From contig JADLAZ010000220.1 in the NCBI GenBank assembly GCA_020849725.1, positions 1 to 8,041 on the forward strand: DNA of 8,041 nucleotides, given 5' to 3'. Position numbers and translations under genes: made by a program. This stretch comes from Chloroflexota bacterium (GTDB taxonomy: Bacteria; Chloroflexota; Chloroflexia; Thermomicrobiales; JADLAZ01). A model generated the notes under the pieces. That model was not told where the DNA came from. It saw only the letters and a program-made list of their open reading frames with translations, and made no database searches. This document shows, piece after piece, positions 1 through 8,041 of this stretch (position 1 is its first letter; every line of letters starts with the position of its first letter).

Positions 1-147
1 CACATCACGCTGGCGCAGCGGCGACCCGGCGACCCGGTCAACATCGAAGTTGACATCATCGGCAAGTACGTCGAGCGCTTCGTCGCCGCCGCCCAGCCGG
101 CCCAATCCCTGACGCGCGAGTTCCTGGTCCGCCACGGGTTTGCCTGA
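1..147 (+). CDS. ribE: Riboflavin synthase alpha chain, C-terminal end (partial)
   Basis: Only the last 48 codons are present; the gene starts upstream of the window. The enzyme converts two molecules of 6,7-dimethyl-8-ribityllumazine to riboflavin in the cytosol, the last step of the pathway. The visible part carries the usual end of the second lumazine-binding repeat: a Gly-Asp-Pro-Val-Asn turn, then [13 protein letters not shown], and the short C-terminal helix seen in RibE proteins. It ends with TGA at 145-147, and the fused ribBA gene begins 38 bp later on the same strand, so the two are probably co-transcribed. The identity rests on a short tail but is supported by this neighbour. Nothing can be said about the N-terminal repeat or about an upstream FMN riboswitch, which would lie outside the window. 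Confidence 0.88.
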   Translation, partial: HITLAQRRPGDPVNIEVDIIGKYVERFVAAAQPAQSLTREFLVRHGFA

Positions 148-175
148 TCCCGCCGTCACGACGGCGCCCACCACC

Positions 176-180
176 GGAGG
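176..180 (+). promoter_or_regulatory. Ribosome binding site of ribBA
   Basis: GGAGG ends five bases before the ATG at 186. It is a strong Shine-Dalgarno match inside the 38-bp ribE-ribBA gap and fixes the ribBA start. Confidence 0.75.
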
Positions 181-185
181 ATCCA

Positions 186-1406
186 ATGCCACTAGCAACG
201 ATTGCGGAGGCACTGGCTGATCTTCGTCAGGGACGATTCGTGATCGTCGTCGACGACGAGGACCGCGAGAACGAGGGCGATCTCGTCATCGCCGCTCAGT
301 TCTGCACGGCCGAGGCGGTCAACTTCATGGCCCGCTACGGGCGCGGCCTGATCTGCGTGCCGTTGACGGGCGAGCGCCTCGACGCGCTGGCCCTGCCGCT
401 GATGGTCGCCCCTGACCGCAACGGCACGCGCTTCGGCACGGCGTTTACTGTCTCCGTCGAGGCGCGCGACGGCGTCACGACCGGCATCTCGGCCGCCGAT
501 CGGGCGCGGACCATCCAGGTGCTGGCCAACCCGGCAACCACGCCGTCGGAGCTGGTGCGCCCGGGGCACATCTTCCCGCTGCGTGCCGCGCCCGGCGGTG
601 TCCTGGAGCGCGCCGGTCAGACCGAGGCGTCGGTCGATCTCGCTCGCCTGGCCGGCCTGGAGCCGGTAGCCGTCCTGTGCGAGATCATGCGCGACGACGG
701 GATGATGGCACGCCTGCCCGATCTGGAGCTATTCGCCGCCCAGCACGACTTGCTCATCGTCAGCGTCGCCGACCTGATCGCCCACCGGCAGCGAACCGAA
801 CCAGTGGTGCGCCGGCAGGTAGAGGCCGAGCTGCCGACTGACGCCGGCCCGTTCCAGCTGATCGCCTACACCCACACCGCCGGCGCCGAGCCGGACCTGG
901 CGCTGGTCATGGGCGACGTCGCCGGTGGCGAACCACCGCTGGTGCGGCTGCACTCCGAGTGCTTGACCGGCGACGCCTTTGGTTCCCGGCGCTGCGATTG
1001 CGGCCAGCAGCTCCAGGCGGCACTGCACCTGATCGGCGATGAGAGGCGCGGCGTCCTGCTCTATCTGCGCCAGGAAGGGCGCGGCATTGGCCTGCTCAAC
1101 AAGCTGCGCGCTTATCACCTGCAGGACCACGGTCTGGACACCGTCGAAGCCAACGAGCAGCTCGGTTTTCCGGCGGACCGCCGCGACTATCGCGTGGCAG
1201 CCCGCATCCTGGCCGATCTGGGCATCGCGCGCGTGCGCTTGCTAACCAACAACCCGCGCAAGCGCACCGGGTTGGAGGACGTCGGCATCGCCGTCGCCGA
1301 GCGCGTGCCGCTACTCGTCGCGCCGAACGCGCACAACCATAGCTACCTGGCGACCAAGCGCGACAAGCTGGGCCACCAGCTCGGCGCGCTGGCCGGCGAC
1401 GACTGA
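186..1406 (+). CDS. ribBA: Bifunctional 3,4-dihydroxy-2-butanone-4-phosphate synthase / GTP cyclohydrolase II
   Basis: This 406-aa fusion is the normal length for RibBA and supplies both riboflavin precursors. Residues 1 to about 200 are the RibB domain, which makes dihydroxybutanone phosphate from ribulose 5-phosphate. It has the acidic loop [11 protein letters not shown] (23-33), His128 in the GHIFPL motif and Glu166 in CEIMRDDG. Residues about 215-395 are the RibA domain, which opens GTP. Its zinc ligands Cys259, Cys270 and Cys272 have the family spacing, followed by [11 protein letters not shown], the [11 protein letters not shown] stretch and LLTNNPRK. The ATG start is supported by GGAGG at 176-180, five bases upstream. 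One residue is odd: Gln145 stands in the RAGQTEA motif where RibB enzymes have His (E. coli His153, a metal ligand). The offset of 8 from E. coli numbering is the same for His128, Gln145 and Glu166, so the alignment is firm. The RibA half looks fully active; the RibB half may be altered. Confidence 0.96.
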   Translation: MPLATIAEALADLRQGRFVIVVDDEDRENEGDLVIAAQFCTAEAVNFMARYGRGLICVPLTGERLDALALPLMVAPDRNGTRFGTAFTVSVEARDGVTTGISAADRARTIQVLANPATTPSELVRPGHIFPLRAAPGGVLERAGQTEASVDLARLAGLEPVAVLCEIMRDDGMMARLPDLELFAAQHDLLIVSVADLIAHRQRTEPVVRRQVEAELPTDAGPFQLIAYTHTAGAEPDLALVMGDVAGGEPPLVRLHSECLTGDAFGSRRCDCGQQLQAALHLIGDERRGVLLYLRQEGRGIGLLNKLRAYHLQDHGLDTVEANEQLGFPADRRDYRVAARILADLGIARVRLLTNNPRKRTGLEDVGIAVAERVPLLVAPNAHNHSYLATKRDKLGHQLGALAGDD

Positions 1407-1425
1407 CCGGCGAGTTTCGCCCGGT
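1406..1425 (+). terminator. Hairpin at the end of ribBA, possible terminator
   Basis: The arms ACCGG-CGA (1406-1413) and TCG-C-CCGGT (1417-1425) pair over 8 bp around a GTT loop, with one bulged C at 1420. The hairpin begins on the last base of the ribBA stop codon. No T run follows, so intrinsic termination is only a guess; it may instead protect the mRNA end. Confidence 0.35.
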
Positions 1426-1445
1426 GACGGGCGCGCGTCGGAACC

Positions 1446-1485
1446 CAATACCGAAGTGCGCATGGGAATAGCATACTTCGTATTG
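1446..1485. repeat. Imperfect inverted repeat in the ribBA/guaB gap
   Basis: CAATAC (1446-1451) and GAAGT (1453-1457) pair with ACTTC (1475-1479) and GTATTG (1480-1485), giving 11 bp with a single bulged C at 1452. Weaker pairing continues inward to a loop around 1462-1470. It is noticeably more AT-rich than the flanking genes. It could be a transcription end structure or part of a dispersed repeat together with the palindrome that follows. Confidence 0.5.
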
Positions 1486-1490
1486 CGTAG

Positions 1491-1520
1491 CGTAGGGGCG
1501 TTTCGCGAACCGCCCCTACG
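1491..1520. repeat. Perfect 10-bp inverted repeat between convergent genes
   Basis: CGTAGGGGCG (1491-1500) and CGCCCCTACG (1511-1520) are exact reverse complements around a 10-base loop that itself contains the palindrome TTCGCGAA. It sits between the ends of two convergent genes, ribBA and guaB, where a two-way terminator would be useful, but neither side has a T run. Its GTAGGGGCG...CGCCCCTAC form resembles short dispersed palindromes that I associate with Chloroflexota genomes; that link is from memory and untested. Confidence 0.6.
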
Positions 1521-1550
1521 GTGGCCTGGGCATCCCGTCTGGGCTTCGGT

Positions 1551-3951
<2,401 letters not shown>

Positions 3952-3956
3952 GGGTA

Positions 3957-3962
3957 AGTATA
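3957..3962 (-). promoter_or_regulatory. -10 box of parA, suggesting a leaderless mRNA
   Basis: TATACT on the - strand ends five bases before the parA ATG at 3951, so transcription would begin at or beside the start codon. No Shine-Dalgarno sequence precedes that ATG, which agrees with a leaderless message. No convincing -35 box is present at 16-18 bp. Confidence 0.5.
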
Positions 3963-4094
3963 GCATGCGGCTCGACCGGCCAGCCATGCCGCGATCGGCC
4001 GGACGGCGACGGGCCGGTAGCCCGTTAACGCTGGCCGTGGCCGAGCCGCTTCATCACTGCCTTGTCGACGCCGGTGCTTGGCTGGCGCCACGGC

Positions 4095-4100
4095 TATAAT
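4095..4100 (+). promoter_or_regulatory. -10 box of the purK-purE promoter
   Basis: A perfect TATAAT lies 44 bases before the purK start in otherwise GC-rich sequence. The start site would be near 4107, leaving a leader of about 38 bases. The -35 region at normal spacing (about 4072-4077) does not resemble TTGACA. The 193-bp parA/purK divergent gap contains no purine-box or riboswitch that I can recognise. Confidence 0.6.
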
Positions 4101-4132
4101 CGCAGCGGTCGGACCAGCATTCGGCACACAGA

Positions 4133-4139
4133 GGGAGGG
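4133..4139 (+). promoter_or_regulatory. Ribosome binding site of purK
   Basis: GGGAGGG sits five bases before the GTG at 4145 and supports that GTG as the start; it also agrees with the beginning of the conserved first strand of PurK. Confidence 0.7.
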
Positions 4140-4144
4140 CGCGC

Positions 4145-5287
4145 GTGAGTCTGCGGCGGGTGGGCGTGGTCGGCGGCGGGCAACTGGCGCTGATGCTGGG
4201 CGAGGCGGCCCGCGGGCTGGGGGCGCCGGCGTTCACCGTACTCGATCCGACGCCAGACGGCCCGGCCGCGCCGGTCGCCACGCGCCAGATCGTCGCCGCC
4301 TTCGATGACCCAGTCGGGCTGCGCCAACTGGCCATGGCCAGCGATGTGCTGACCTTCGAGATCGAGCTGGCTGGCGCGCCGGTCCTGGCCGAGCTGGCCA
4401 CGGCGGGTGTGGACGTGCAGCCGACGCCGGCGACACTGGCGATCATTCAGGACAAGCTGCGCCAGAAGGAGCATCTGGCGGCGCTTGGCGTGCCGGTCGC
4501 GCCGTTTTGCGCCGTGACCGAGCCGACGGAGGACGGCGTCGCCGCCGTCGCGGCGACGCTCGGGTACCCCCTGATCCTCAAGGCGCGCCGGGGCGGCTAC
4601 GACGGCCGCGGCAACGCGCTCGCGCGCGGGCCAGGCGAGGTGGCAGCCGCGCTGGCCCGCCTGGGCGACCGCCTGCTGTATGCCGAGGCGGTCGTTCCGT
4701 TCGTCAGGGAGTTAGCGGTGATGGCCGCGCGCACGCCCGGCGGCGCGGTCGTCACCTACCCGGTCGTCGAGACCATGCACGCGCGGCACATCTGCGACGT
4801 CACCATCGCGCCGGCGCCAATCTCGGCCGTCGCCACCGAGCGCGCCACGGCCGCCGCGCGCCAGGCGATCGCCGGCCTGGCTGGTGCGGGCGTCTTCGGC
4901 GTCGAGATGTTCATCGACGCCGCCGACACGATCCTGGTCAACGAGATCGCCCCGCGGCCGCACAACTCTGGCCACTACACGATCGAGGGCTGCCGCACCT
5001 CCCAGTTTACGCAGCACCTGAGGGCCATCATGGGGTTGCCGCTCGGACCGACCGATCTGGCCGCACCGTGCGTCGTGATGGTCAACATCCTGGGCACCAA
5101 CCACGAGCCGCGCCTGGCTGCGCCGGCCGGCACGGCCGCGGCAGCGGCGCTCGGCGGCCACGTGCATTGGTACGGCAAGCACGAGAGCCGCTTTGACCGC
5201 AAGATGGGTCATATCACGGTGCTGGGCACGGACCCGACCGAGACGCTGGCCCGCGCCCGCGCGGCCCGCGCGGCCGTGACCGTCTAG
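4145..5287 (+). CDS. purK: 5-(carboxyamino)imidazole ribonucleotide synthase
   Basis: PurK uses ATP and bicarbonate to carboxylate the amino group of AIR, giving N5-CAIR in de novo purine synthesis. The 380-aa length is normal. The N-terminal preATP-grasp fold opens with [12 protein letters not shown] (6-17) and later LTFEIE. The ATP-grasp domain shows [23 protein letters not shown] (phosphate-binding loop) and [11 protein letters not shown]. Metal and product residues fall in GVFGVEMF and in [17 protein letters not shown]. The C-terminal [19 protein letters not shown] block is the PurK hallmark and separates it from PurT and PurD. Translation starts at a GTG with a good ribosome site. purE follows after a 35-bp gap on the same strand, so the two enzymes of this step are made together. 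The order purK-purE is the reverse of the E. coli purEK operon. Confidence 0.97.
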   Translation: MSLRRVGVVGGGQLALMLGEAARGLGAPAFTVLDPTPDGPAAPVATRQIVAAFDDPVGLRQLAMASDVLTFEIELAGAPVLAELATAGVDVQPTPATLAIIQDKLRQKEHLAALGVPVAPFCAVTEPTEDGVAAVAATLGYPLILKARRGGYDGRGNALARGPGEVAAALARLGDRLLYAEAVVPFVRELAVMAARTPGGAVVTYPVVETMHARHICDVTIAPAPISAVATERATAAARQAIAGLAGAGVFGVEMFIDAADTILVNEIAPRPHNSGHYTIEGCRTSQFTQHLRAIMGLPLGPTDLAAPCVVMVNILGTNHEPRLAAPAGTAAAAALGGHVHWYGKHESRFDRKMGHITVLGTDPTETLARARAARAAVTV

Positions 5288-5322
5288 CGGTGGCCCGCCA
5301 CCGGCAGCGAGAGGACGAGAGC

Positions 5323-5871
5323 GTGACAGACCAGACGGCCGGCGGTCCCCTGGTGGGAGTGATCATGGGCAGCGACTCGGACCTGGCGGTGATGGCCGCG
5401 GCCGGCGCCGTGCTGGCCGAGCTGGGCATCGCCTACGAGGAGCGCATCGTCTCCGCCCACCGCACGCCGGACGCCATGCGCGACTATGCCCTCGGCGCCG
5501 TCGGGCGCGGCCTGCGCGTCATCATCGCTGGCGCCGGCGGCGCGGCCCACCTGCCGGGCATGACCGCTGCCTGGACCATCCTGCCGGTCATCGGCGTGCC
5601 GGTGCGCAGCCGGGCGCTGGCCGGCATCGACTCACTCTACTCGATCGCGCAGATGCCGCCGGGCGTGCCGGTGGCGACGGTGGCGATCGACGGCGCGCGC
5701 AACGCCGGCCTGCTGGCCGCCCAGATCATCGGCGCCTTCGACCCAGTCGTGCAGGCGCGTCTGGCCGAGTTGCGCACCCGGACGACGACCGACATCGCCA
5801 ACCGCGACGCGCGCCTCCGCGACCAGGGCGCGGCGGCCTATCTGGCCGCCACCGGCGAGCGCCCCACCTGA
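5323..5871 (+). CDS. purE: N5-carboxyaminoimidazole ribonucleotide mutase (class I PurE)
   Basis: PurE moves the carboxyl group of N5-CAIR to carbon 4, giving CAIR, directly after PurK; the presence of PurK marks it as the class I mutase rather than the class II AIR carboxylase. The 182 aa contain [14 protein letters not shown] (11-24, with Ser17 and Asp20), SAHRTP (44-49, catalytic His46), the [12 protein letters not shown] loop (69-80, His76), VIGVPV and the [14 protein letters not shown] segment. Class I PurE is usually 160-170 aa; the extra residues are at both ends. The GTG at 5323 is chosen because AGAGGA lies seven bases upstream. Another GTG at 5290 would add 11 residues but has no ribosome site and nearly touches the purK stop. 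Its TGA stop is 24 bp from the end of the oppositely oriented tRNA-Sec gene. Confidence 0.95.
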   Translation: MTDQTAGGPLVGVIMGSDSDLAVMAAAGAVLAELGIAYEERIVSAHRTPDAMRDYALGAVGRGLRVIIAGAGGAAHLPGMTAAWTILPVIGVPVRSRALAGIDSLYSIAQMPPGVPVATVAIDGARNAGLLAAQIIGAFDPVVQARLAELRTRTTTDIANRDARLRDQGAAAYLAATGERPT

Positions 5872-5872
5872 C

Positions 5873-5886
5873 GCCGGCGCGCCGGC
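5873..5886. repeat. 14-bp perfect palindrome between purE and the tRNA-Sec gene
   Basis: GCCGGCGCGCCGGC is a perfect palindrome one base after the purE stop codon and nine bases beyond the tRNA-Sec 3' end. It could form a very stable hairpin at the end of both convergent transcripts, but no T run follows on either strand. In DNA this rich in GC a chance palindrome is possible. Confidence 0.35.
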
Positions 5887-5895
5887 CAACATCGA

Positions 5896-5989
5896 CGAGG
5901 GTGCGTGGGAGTCGAACCCACCGGCGCCGCTCTGCACGACGCCCAGCGATTTTGAAGACCGAGGAAGCCACCGGGCCCCATCCACCCCC
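5896..5989 (-). tRNA. selC: Selenocysteine tRNA, anticodon UCA
   Basis: This 94-nt gene folds as a bacterial tRNA-Sec, the tRNA that is charged with Ser, converted to Sec by SelA and delivered to UGA by SelB. The anticodon loop CTTCAAA (plus 5951-5957) holds TCA. The D arm has six pairs, GGGGCC with GGCTTC, around a four-base CGGT loop, the feature that separates tRNA-Sec from tRNA-Ser. The variable arm has eight pairs, GGCGTCGT with GCGGCGCC, around GCAGA. The T arm is GTGGG-TTCGACT-CCCAC. The acceptor stem GGGGGTGG with GCACCCTC gives seven pairs, including one G-U, and one G-G opposition next to the T stem. The discriminator is G, as in other bacterial tRNA-Sec, and CCA is not encoded. The anticodon stem has four pairs plus a T-C opposition at its top. 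No selenoprotein or sel gene is visible nearby. Confidence 0.93.
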
Positions 5990-5995
5990 GCCTAG

Positions 5996-6001
5996 AGTAT
6001 A
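5996..6001 (-). promoter_or_regulatory. -10 box of the tRNA-Sec gene
   Basis: TATACT on the - strand ends six bases before the first nucleotide of the mature tRNA, inside an AT island (TTATATACT) in GC-rich DNA. Transcription would start at or within about two bases of G1. No good -35 match is seen at 16-18 bp. Confidence 0.55.
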
Positions 6002-6194
6002 TAAGCATCGTCTCGACCGCACCATGAAGCCGCTCGTCTCCATGCGCGGAGGCGCGGCACGCTCGTCATGGCGACAGCCGCCGGTTACGCGCCCCACCGG
6101 CCTCCGGCGCGTCGTCGTGCCCGGAGCGGCGCCACTGCTCGTGTATGATGCGCGCGGCGCGGGCGCGACCGGTGCGAATACCCAAGCTCACGGC

Positions 6195-6200
6195 AAGGAG
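6195..6200 (+). promoter_or_regulatory. Ribosome binding site deciding the start of the 306-aa gene
   Basis: AAGGAG lies six bases before the ATG at 6207. It is the best ribosome site in this frame and argues against the longer reading that begins upstream at 5901. Confidence 0.75.
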
Positions 6201-6206
6201 CGGGGC

Positions 6207-7127
6207 ATGTCCCTCAGCACGATCAACGGCGTGACGGTGGAGCGTCTCTCGGCCACGGCCCACCGGGCACGGGTCTTTGGCCCGCGGCCCGGCGTGCCGA
6301 ATGGCTCGGCCAACGATCCGGCCAACTTGTTCGTCGTCGACGCGAGAGAGCACCCGCTCGGTGTCGGCGCTGGTTTCCCGGAGCCGGCCGGCCTGGAGCC
6401 GGCCCGGCGCACGACGCCGTTCTTCCGCGGCACGGACTACGCGCCCGCCGACCAGCAGCGGCTGTCGGCCGAAATGGTCGACCAATTCGGCGACGGCTCG
6501 ATCATCCACGGTCGCTACGCCTGGGGGCCGAACTTCCACGGCTCCGGCCCGACCTTCGCCATGGTCGACCCGACCGACCGGCCCTGGACCGTCGTCACCT
6601 ATTTGCAGTCACTCACCGGCGCCGGAGCGGAGCGGCAGCCCAACCTGCGGCTGACGCTGGCCGGCAGCGAGCCGGTGTCGCTGCGGGTGCTATTCGACGC
6701 CCTGTGCCAGCAGGAGGGCATCGCGGCGGCGATCGTCGCTGGCGTGGTGCGCAGCGCCTATCTGTCGTCGCGCGACTGGATCAAGCCGGCCGTGTTCGGC
6801 GAGCGCTACGGCCTGAAGATGGACGAGTACCGCACGCGCATGACCATCGCCAACCCGGCCCATCACCTGATCGTCGCCTATCTGGAGCGCGCCGTCGACG
6901 GCCGGCTGGCGATCCACACCCACGCCGGCTCGCTGTGGGGGCCACAGCCCGAGCGCCTGCTGGCCTACCACCCGGCCGAGCCGGCGCTGGCCCTGGACGG
7001 CCCGTTCCGGATGAAGCACCTGTTCCACATCAACCACGACACTGCCCGCCCGGCCGAGGACTCGACGGTCACCGCCGCCACGCTGTATGGTTACGTCACC
7101 CCCACGGTCGAGCGGATCATGGAGTGA
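6207..7127 (+). CDS. Hypothetical protein, function not recognised
   Basis: I do not recognise the family of this 306-aa protein. It looks like a genuine soluble cytosolic protein: no signal peptide, no membrane segment, no repeats, and a varied composition. Aromatic and Gly-rich stretches occur at about 72-78 (FFRGTDY) and 98-117, where SIIHGRYAWGPNF is followed by HGSGPTF. The region 155-185 looks alpha-helical. The C-terminal third is His-rich, with AHH (218-220), IHTHAG (236-241) and MKHLFHINHD (269-278); such clustering could bind a metal, which is speculation. The start is set by AAGGAG six bases before the ATG. The coding frame stays open upstream as far as the tRNA-Sec region, but that extension looks non-coding. 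A dehydrogenase gene follows after 52 bp on the same strand, suggesting a shared transcript and possibly one pathway. Confidence 0.8.
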   Translation: MSLSTINGVTVERLSATAHRARVFGPRPGVPNGSANDPANLFVVDAREHPLGVGAGFPEPAGLEPARRTTPFFRGTDYAPADQQRLSAEMVDQFGDGSIIHGRYAWGPNFHGSGPTFAMVDPTDRPWTVVTYLQSLTGAGAERQPNLRLTLAGSEPVSLRVLFDALCQQEGIAAAIVAGVVRSAYLSSRDWIKPAVFGERYGLKMDEYRTRMTIANPAHHLIVAYLERAVDGRLAIHTHAGSLWGPQPERLLAYHPAEPALALDGPFRMKHLFHINHDTARPAEDSTVTAATLYGYVTPTVERIME

Positions 7128-7168
7128 GGCGTGTTGAGGGCTGATTGATGAGTGCCGTGGGGGAATGA

Positions 7169-7175
7169 GGGGGAG
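7169..7175 (+). promoter_or_regulatory. Ribosome binding site of the dehydrogenase gene
   Basis: GGGGGAG ends four bases before the ATG at 7180, supporting that start. No other in-frame start with a ribosome site lies in the 52-bp gap. Confidence 0.6.
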
Positions 7176-7179
7176 ACGC

Positions 7180-8041
7180 ATGGCGCAGCGGCGGGTGGTC
7201 GTGCTGAACTATGACATTGCCGAGGATGGGCCGGAGGCGACCGCGTTGCGCGCAGCCGGCGCCGATCTGGTGTTCACGCAGCGCCAGGGTCCGACCTGGG
7301 CACGCTCTGAGGAGGAAACGATCGCCGCCTGCGCCGGGGCGTGGGCCATCTACGGCTACGGCCGGCTGTCACGCGATGTCATCGCCGCGCTGCCCGACCT
7401 GCGCTTCGTGCAGAACCCGAGCGTCGGCTACGACTGGATCGACGTGGCGGCGGCGACCGAGCGTGGCGTGGCCGTCGCCAATAACCCGCTCTTCTGCCGC
7501 GAGGAGGTCGCCGATCACGCCGCCATGCTGATCCTGGCCGCCGCCCGCCGCCTGCCCAAGCAGGTCCATCGGCTCGACGCCGACGGCTGGGATACCCGCG
7601 CCGGCTACGCCGAGATGGGCGACACGCCGCGCGTCCATGGCTCCACGCTCGGCTTTATCGCCTTCGGCGCCATCGCCCGCCTCACGGCCGCCAAAATGGC
7701 CGGCTTCGGCATGACCTACCTGGCCTACGACCCCTATCTGCCGGCCGACACCATCCGCCAGCACGGCGCCGAGCCGGTCACCCTCGACGAGCTGTGCCGC
7801 CGGTCCGACGTCCTGACGATGCACGCGCTGCTGAACGAGGAGACGCGGGGGATGCTGCGCGCCGAGCACTTCCGCCAGATGAAGCCGACCGCCTGGATCG
7901 TCAACACCTCGCGCGGGGCGACCATCCACGAAGCTTCGCTGATTCAGGCGCTGCGGGAGGGCTGGATCGGCGGGGCGTGCCTGGACGTGGTGGAGAAGGA
8001 GCCAGCCGCCCCCGACAACCCGCTGCTGACCATGCCCAACG
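7180..8041 (+). CDS. D-isomer-specific 2-hydroxyacid dehydrogenase family protein (partial, 3' end outside window)
   Basis: The first 287 codons are present and the frame is still open at the window edge. The family reversibly reduces 2-keto acids with NAD(P)H; members include phosphoglycerate, glyoxylate and lactate dehydrogenases. The N-terminal catalytic lobe shows VQNPSVGYDWIDVAAATERGVAVANNP (start at 77) and REEVADHAAMLILAAARR. The nucleotide-binding lobe begins near 155 and its second strand ends in Asp184 of YDPY, which favours NAD over NADP. Catalytic Arg245 is in NTSRGA and Glu274 in LDVVEKEP; the catalytic His would lie beyond the window. The glycine loop is unusual: A161-F-G-A-I-A166 where GxGxxG is normal. 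The ATG has GGGGGAG four bases upstream. It may share a transcript with the preceding 306-aa gene. The substrate cannot be assigned. Confidence 0.9.
   Translation, partial: MAQRRVVVLNYDIAEDGPEATALRAAGADLVFTQRQGPTWARSEEETIAACAGAWAIYGYGRLSRDVIAALPDLRFVQNPSVGYDWIDVAAATERGVAVANNPLFCREEVADHAAMLILAAARRLPKQVHRLDADGWDTRAGYAEMGDTPRVHGSTLGFIAFGAIARLTAAKMAGFGMTYLAYDPYLPADTIRQHGAEPVTLDELCRRSDVLTMHALLNEETRGMLRAEHFRQMKPTAWIVNTSRGATIHEASLIQALREGWIGGACLDVVEKEPAAPDNPLLTMPN

Larger units (their letters stand above)
5990..6206. other. Divergent intergenic region, tRNA-Sec / 306-aa gene
   Basis: These 217 bp separate the 5' end of the tRNA-Sec gene from the start of the next + strand gene. A frame stays open across it in phase with the downstream gene, but its product is low-complexity Arg, Gly and Ala sequence and the frame continues through the antisense of the tRNA, so I treat it as non-coding. 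It holds the tRNA -10 box near its left end and a weak TATGAT at 6144-6149 that might serve the + strand gene. A 6-bp inverted repeat (GCCGGT 6080-6085, ACCGGC 6096-6101) is too short to interpret. Confidence 0.55.

Noticed and set aside
3976..4002. CCGGCC...GGCCGG inverted repeat in the parA/purK divergent region as an operator
   Set aside because: The arms are six bases of pure GC and individually near-palindromic, so they are expected by chance in this composition.
4507..5196. A 229-codon open frame on the + strand within purK
   Set aside because: It is a shifted frame inside purK with an Arg-rich, family-less translation and no ribosome site.
5901..6206. An in-frame upstream extension of the 306-aa gene, which would give a 408-aa protein
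   Set aside because: It runs through the antisense of the tRNA-Sec gene and then low-complexity Arg/Gly/Ala sequence, and has no good ribosome site, whereas the ATG at 6207 has AAGGAG six bases upstream.
7125..7127. TGA at the end of the 306-aa gene as a possible selenocysteine codon, prompted by the nearby tRNA-Sec
   Set aside because: Reading through adds only six codons before another TGA, with no selenoprotein-like motif and no obvious hairpin just after it. The other TGA stops (ribE, ribBA, purE) fall at normal protein ends.
6690..7181. A 163-codon open frame on the - strand
   Set aside because: It is antisense to the 306-aa gene, which has a good ribosome site and a more protein-like composition on the + strand. 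The - strand product resembles no family, though the call is less certain because the + strand protein is also unrecognised.
7369..7929. A 186-codon open frame on the - strand
   Set aside because: It is antisense to the 2-hydroxyacid dehydrogenase, whose motifs are clear on the + strand.

Overview
This GC-rich window is chromosomal bacterial DNA dominated by nucleotide and cofactor metabolism. It reads left to right as follows. A riboflavin block on the + strand holds the tail of riboflavin synthase (ribE) and a complete fused ribBA. A convergent gap of about 145 bp is full of hairpins. A - strand pair, parA then guaB, follows. A divergent promoter region leads into a + strand purK-purE pair. 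Next comes a selenocysteine tRNA gene on the - strand. Last, on the + strand, are an unrecognised 306-aa protein and the first 287 codons of a D-2-hydroxyacid dehydrogenase that runs off the window.

The organism cannot be named from this sequence. High GC, a RibBA fusion, a Soj-type ParA with an apparently leaderless start, TATAMT -10 boxes without good -35 boxes, and a GTAGGGGCG-type palindromic repeat would all fit Chloroflexota of the Thermomicrobia/Sphaerobacter kind. That is an inference from general impression only. The tRNA-Sec gene implies that the organism inserts selenocysteine at UGA, so it should carry selA, selB, selD and at least one selenoprotein gene elsewhere.

The metabolic genes form a logical set. 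PurK and PurE make CAIR in de novo purine synthesis. GuaB commits IMP to guanine nucleotides. RibBA uses GTP and ribulose 5-phosphate to make the two riboflavin precursors, and RibE makes riboflavin. ParA is the outlier: it sits immediately upstream of guaB, and no parB lies beside it.

Three points deserve a second look. First, the tRNA-Sec gene (5896-5989, -) has a 6-bp D stem with a 4-nt loop, anticodon UCA and an 8-bp variable arm, but a G-G opposition at the inner end of its acceptor stem. Second, the RibB half of RibBA has Gln145 where the family has its second metal-binding His. Third, the 306-aa gene of unknown function lies between the tRNA-Sec gene and a dehydrogenase whose glycine-rich NAD loop reads A-F-G-A-I-A. 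No defence system, mobile element or CRISPR array was seen.
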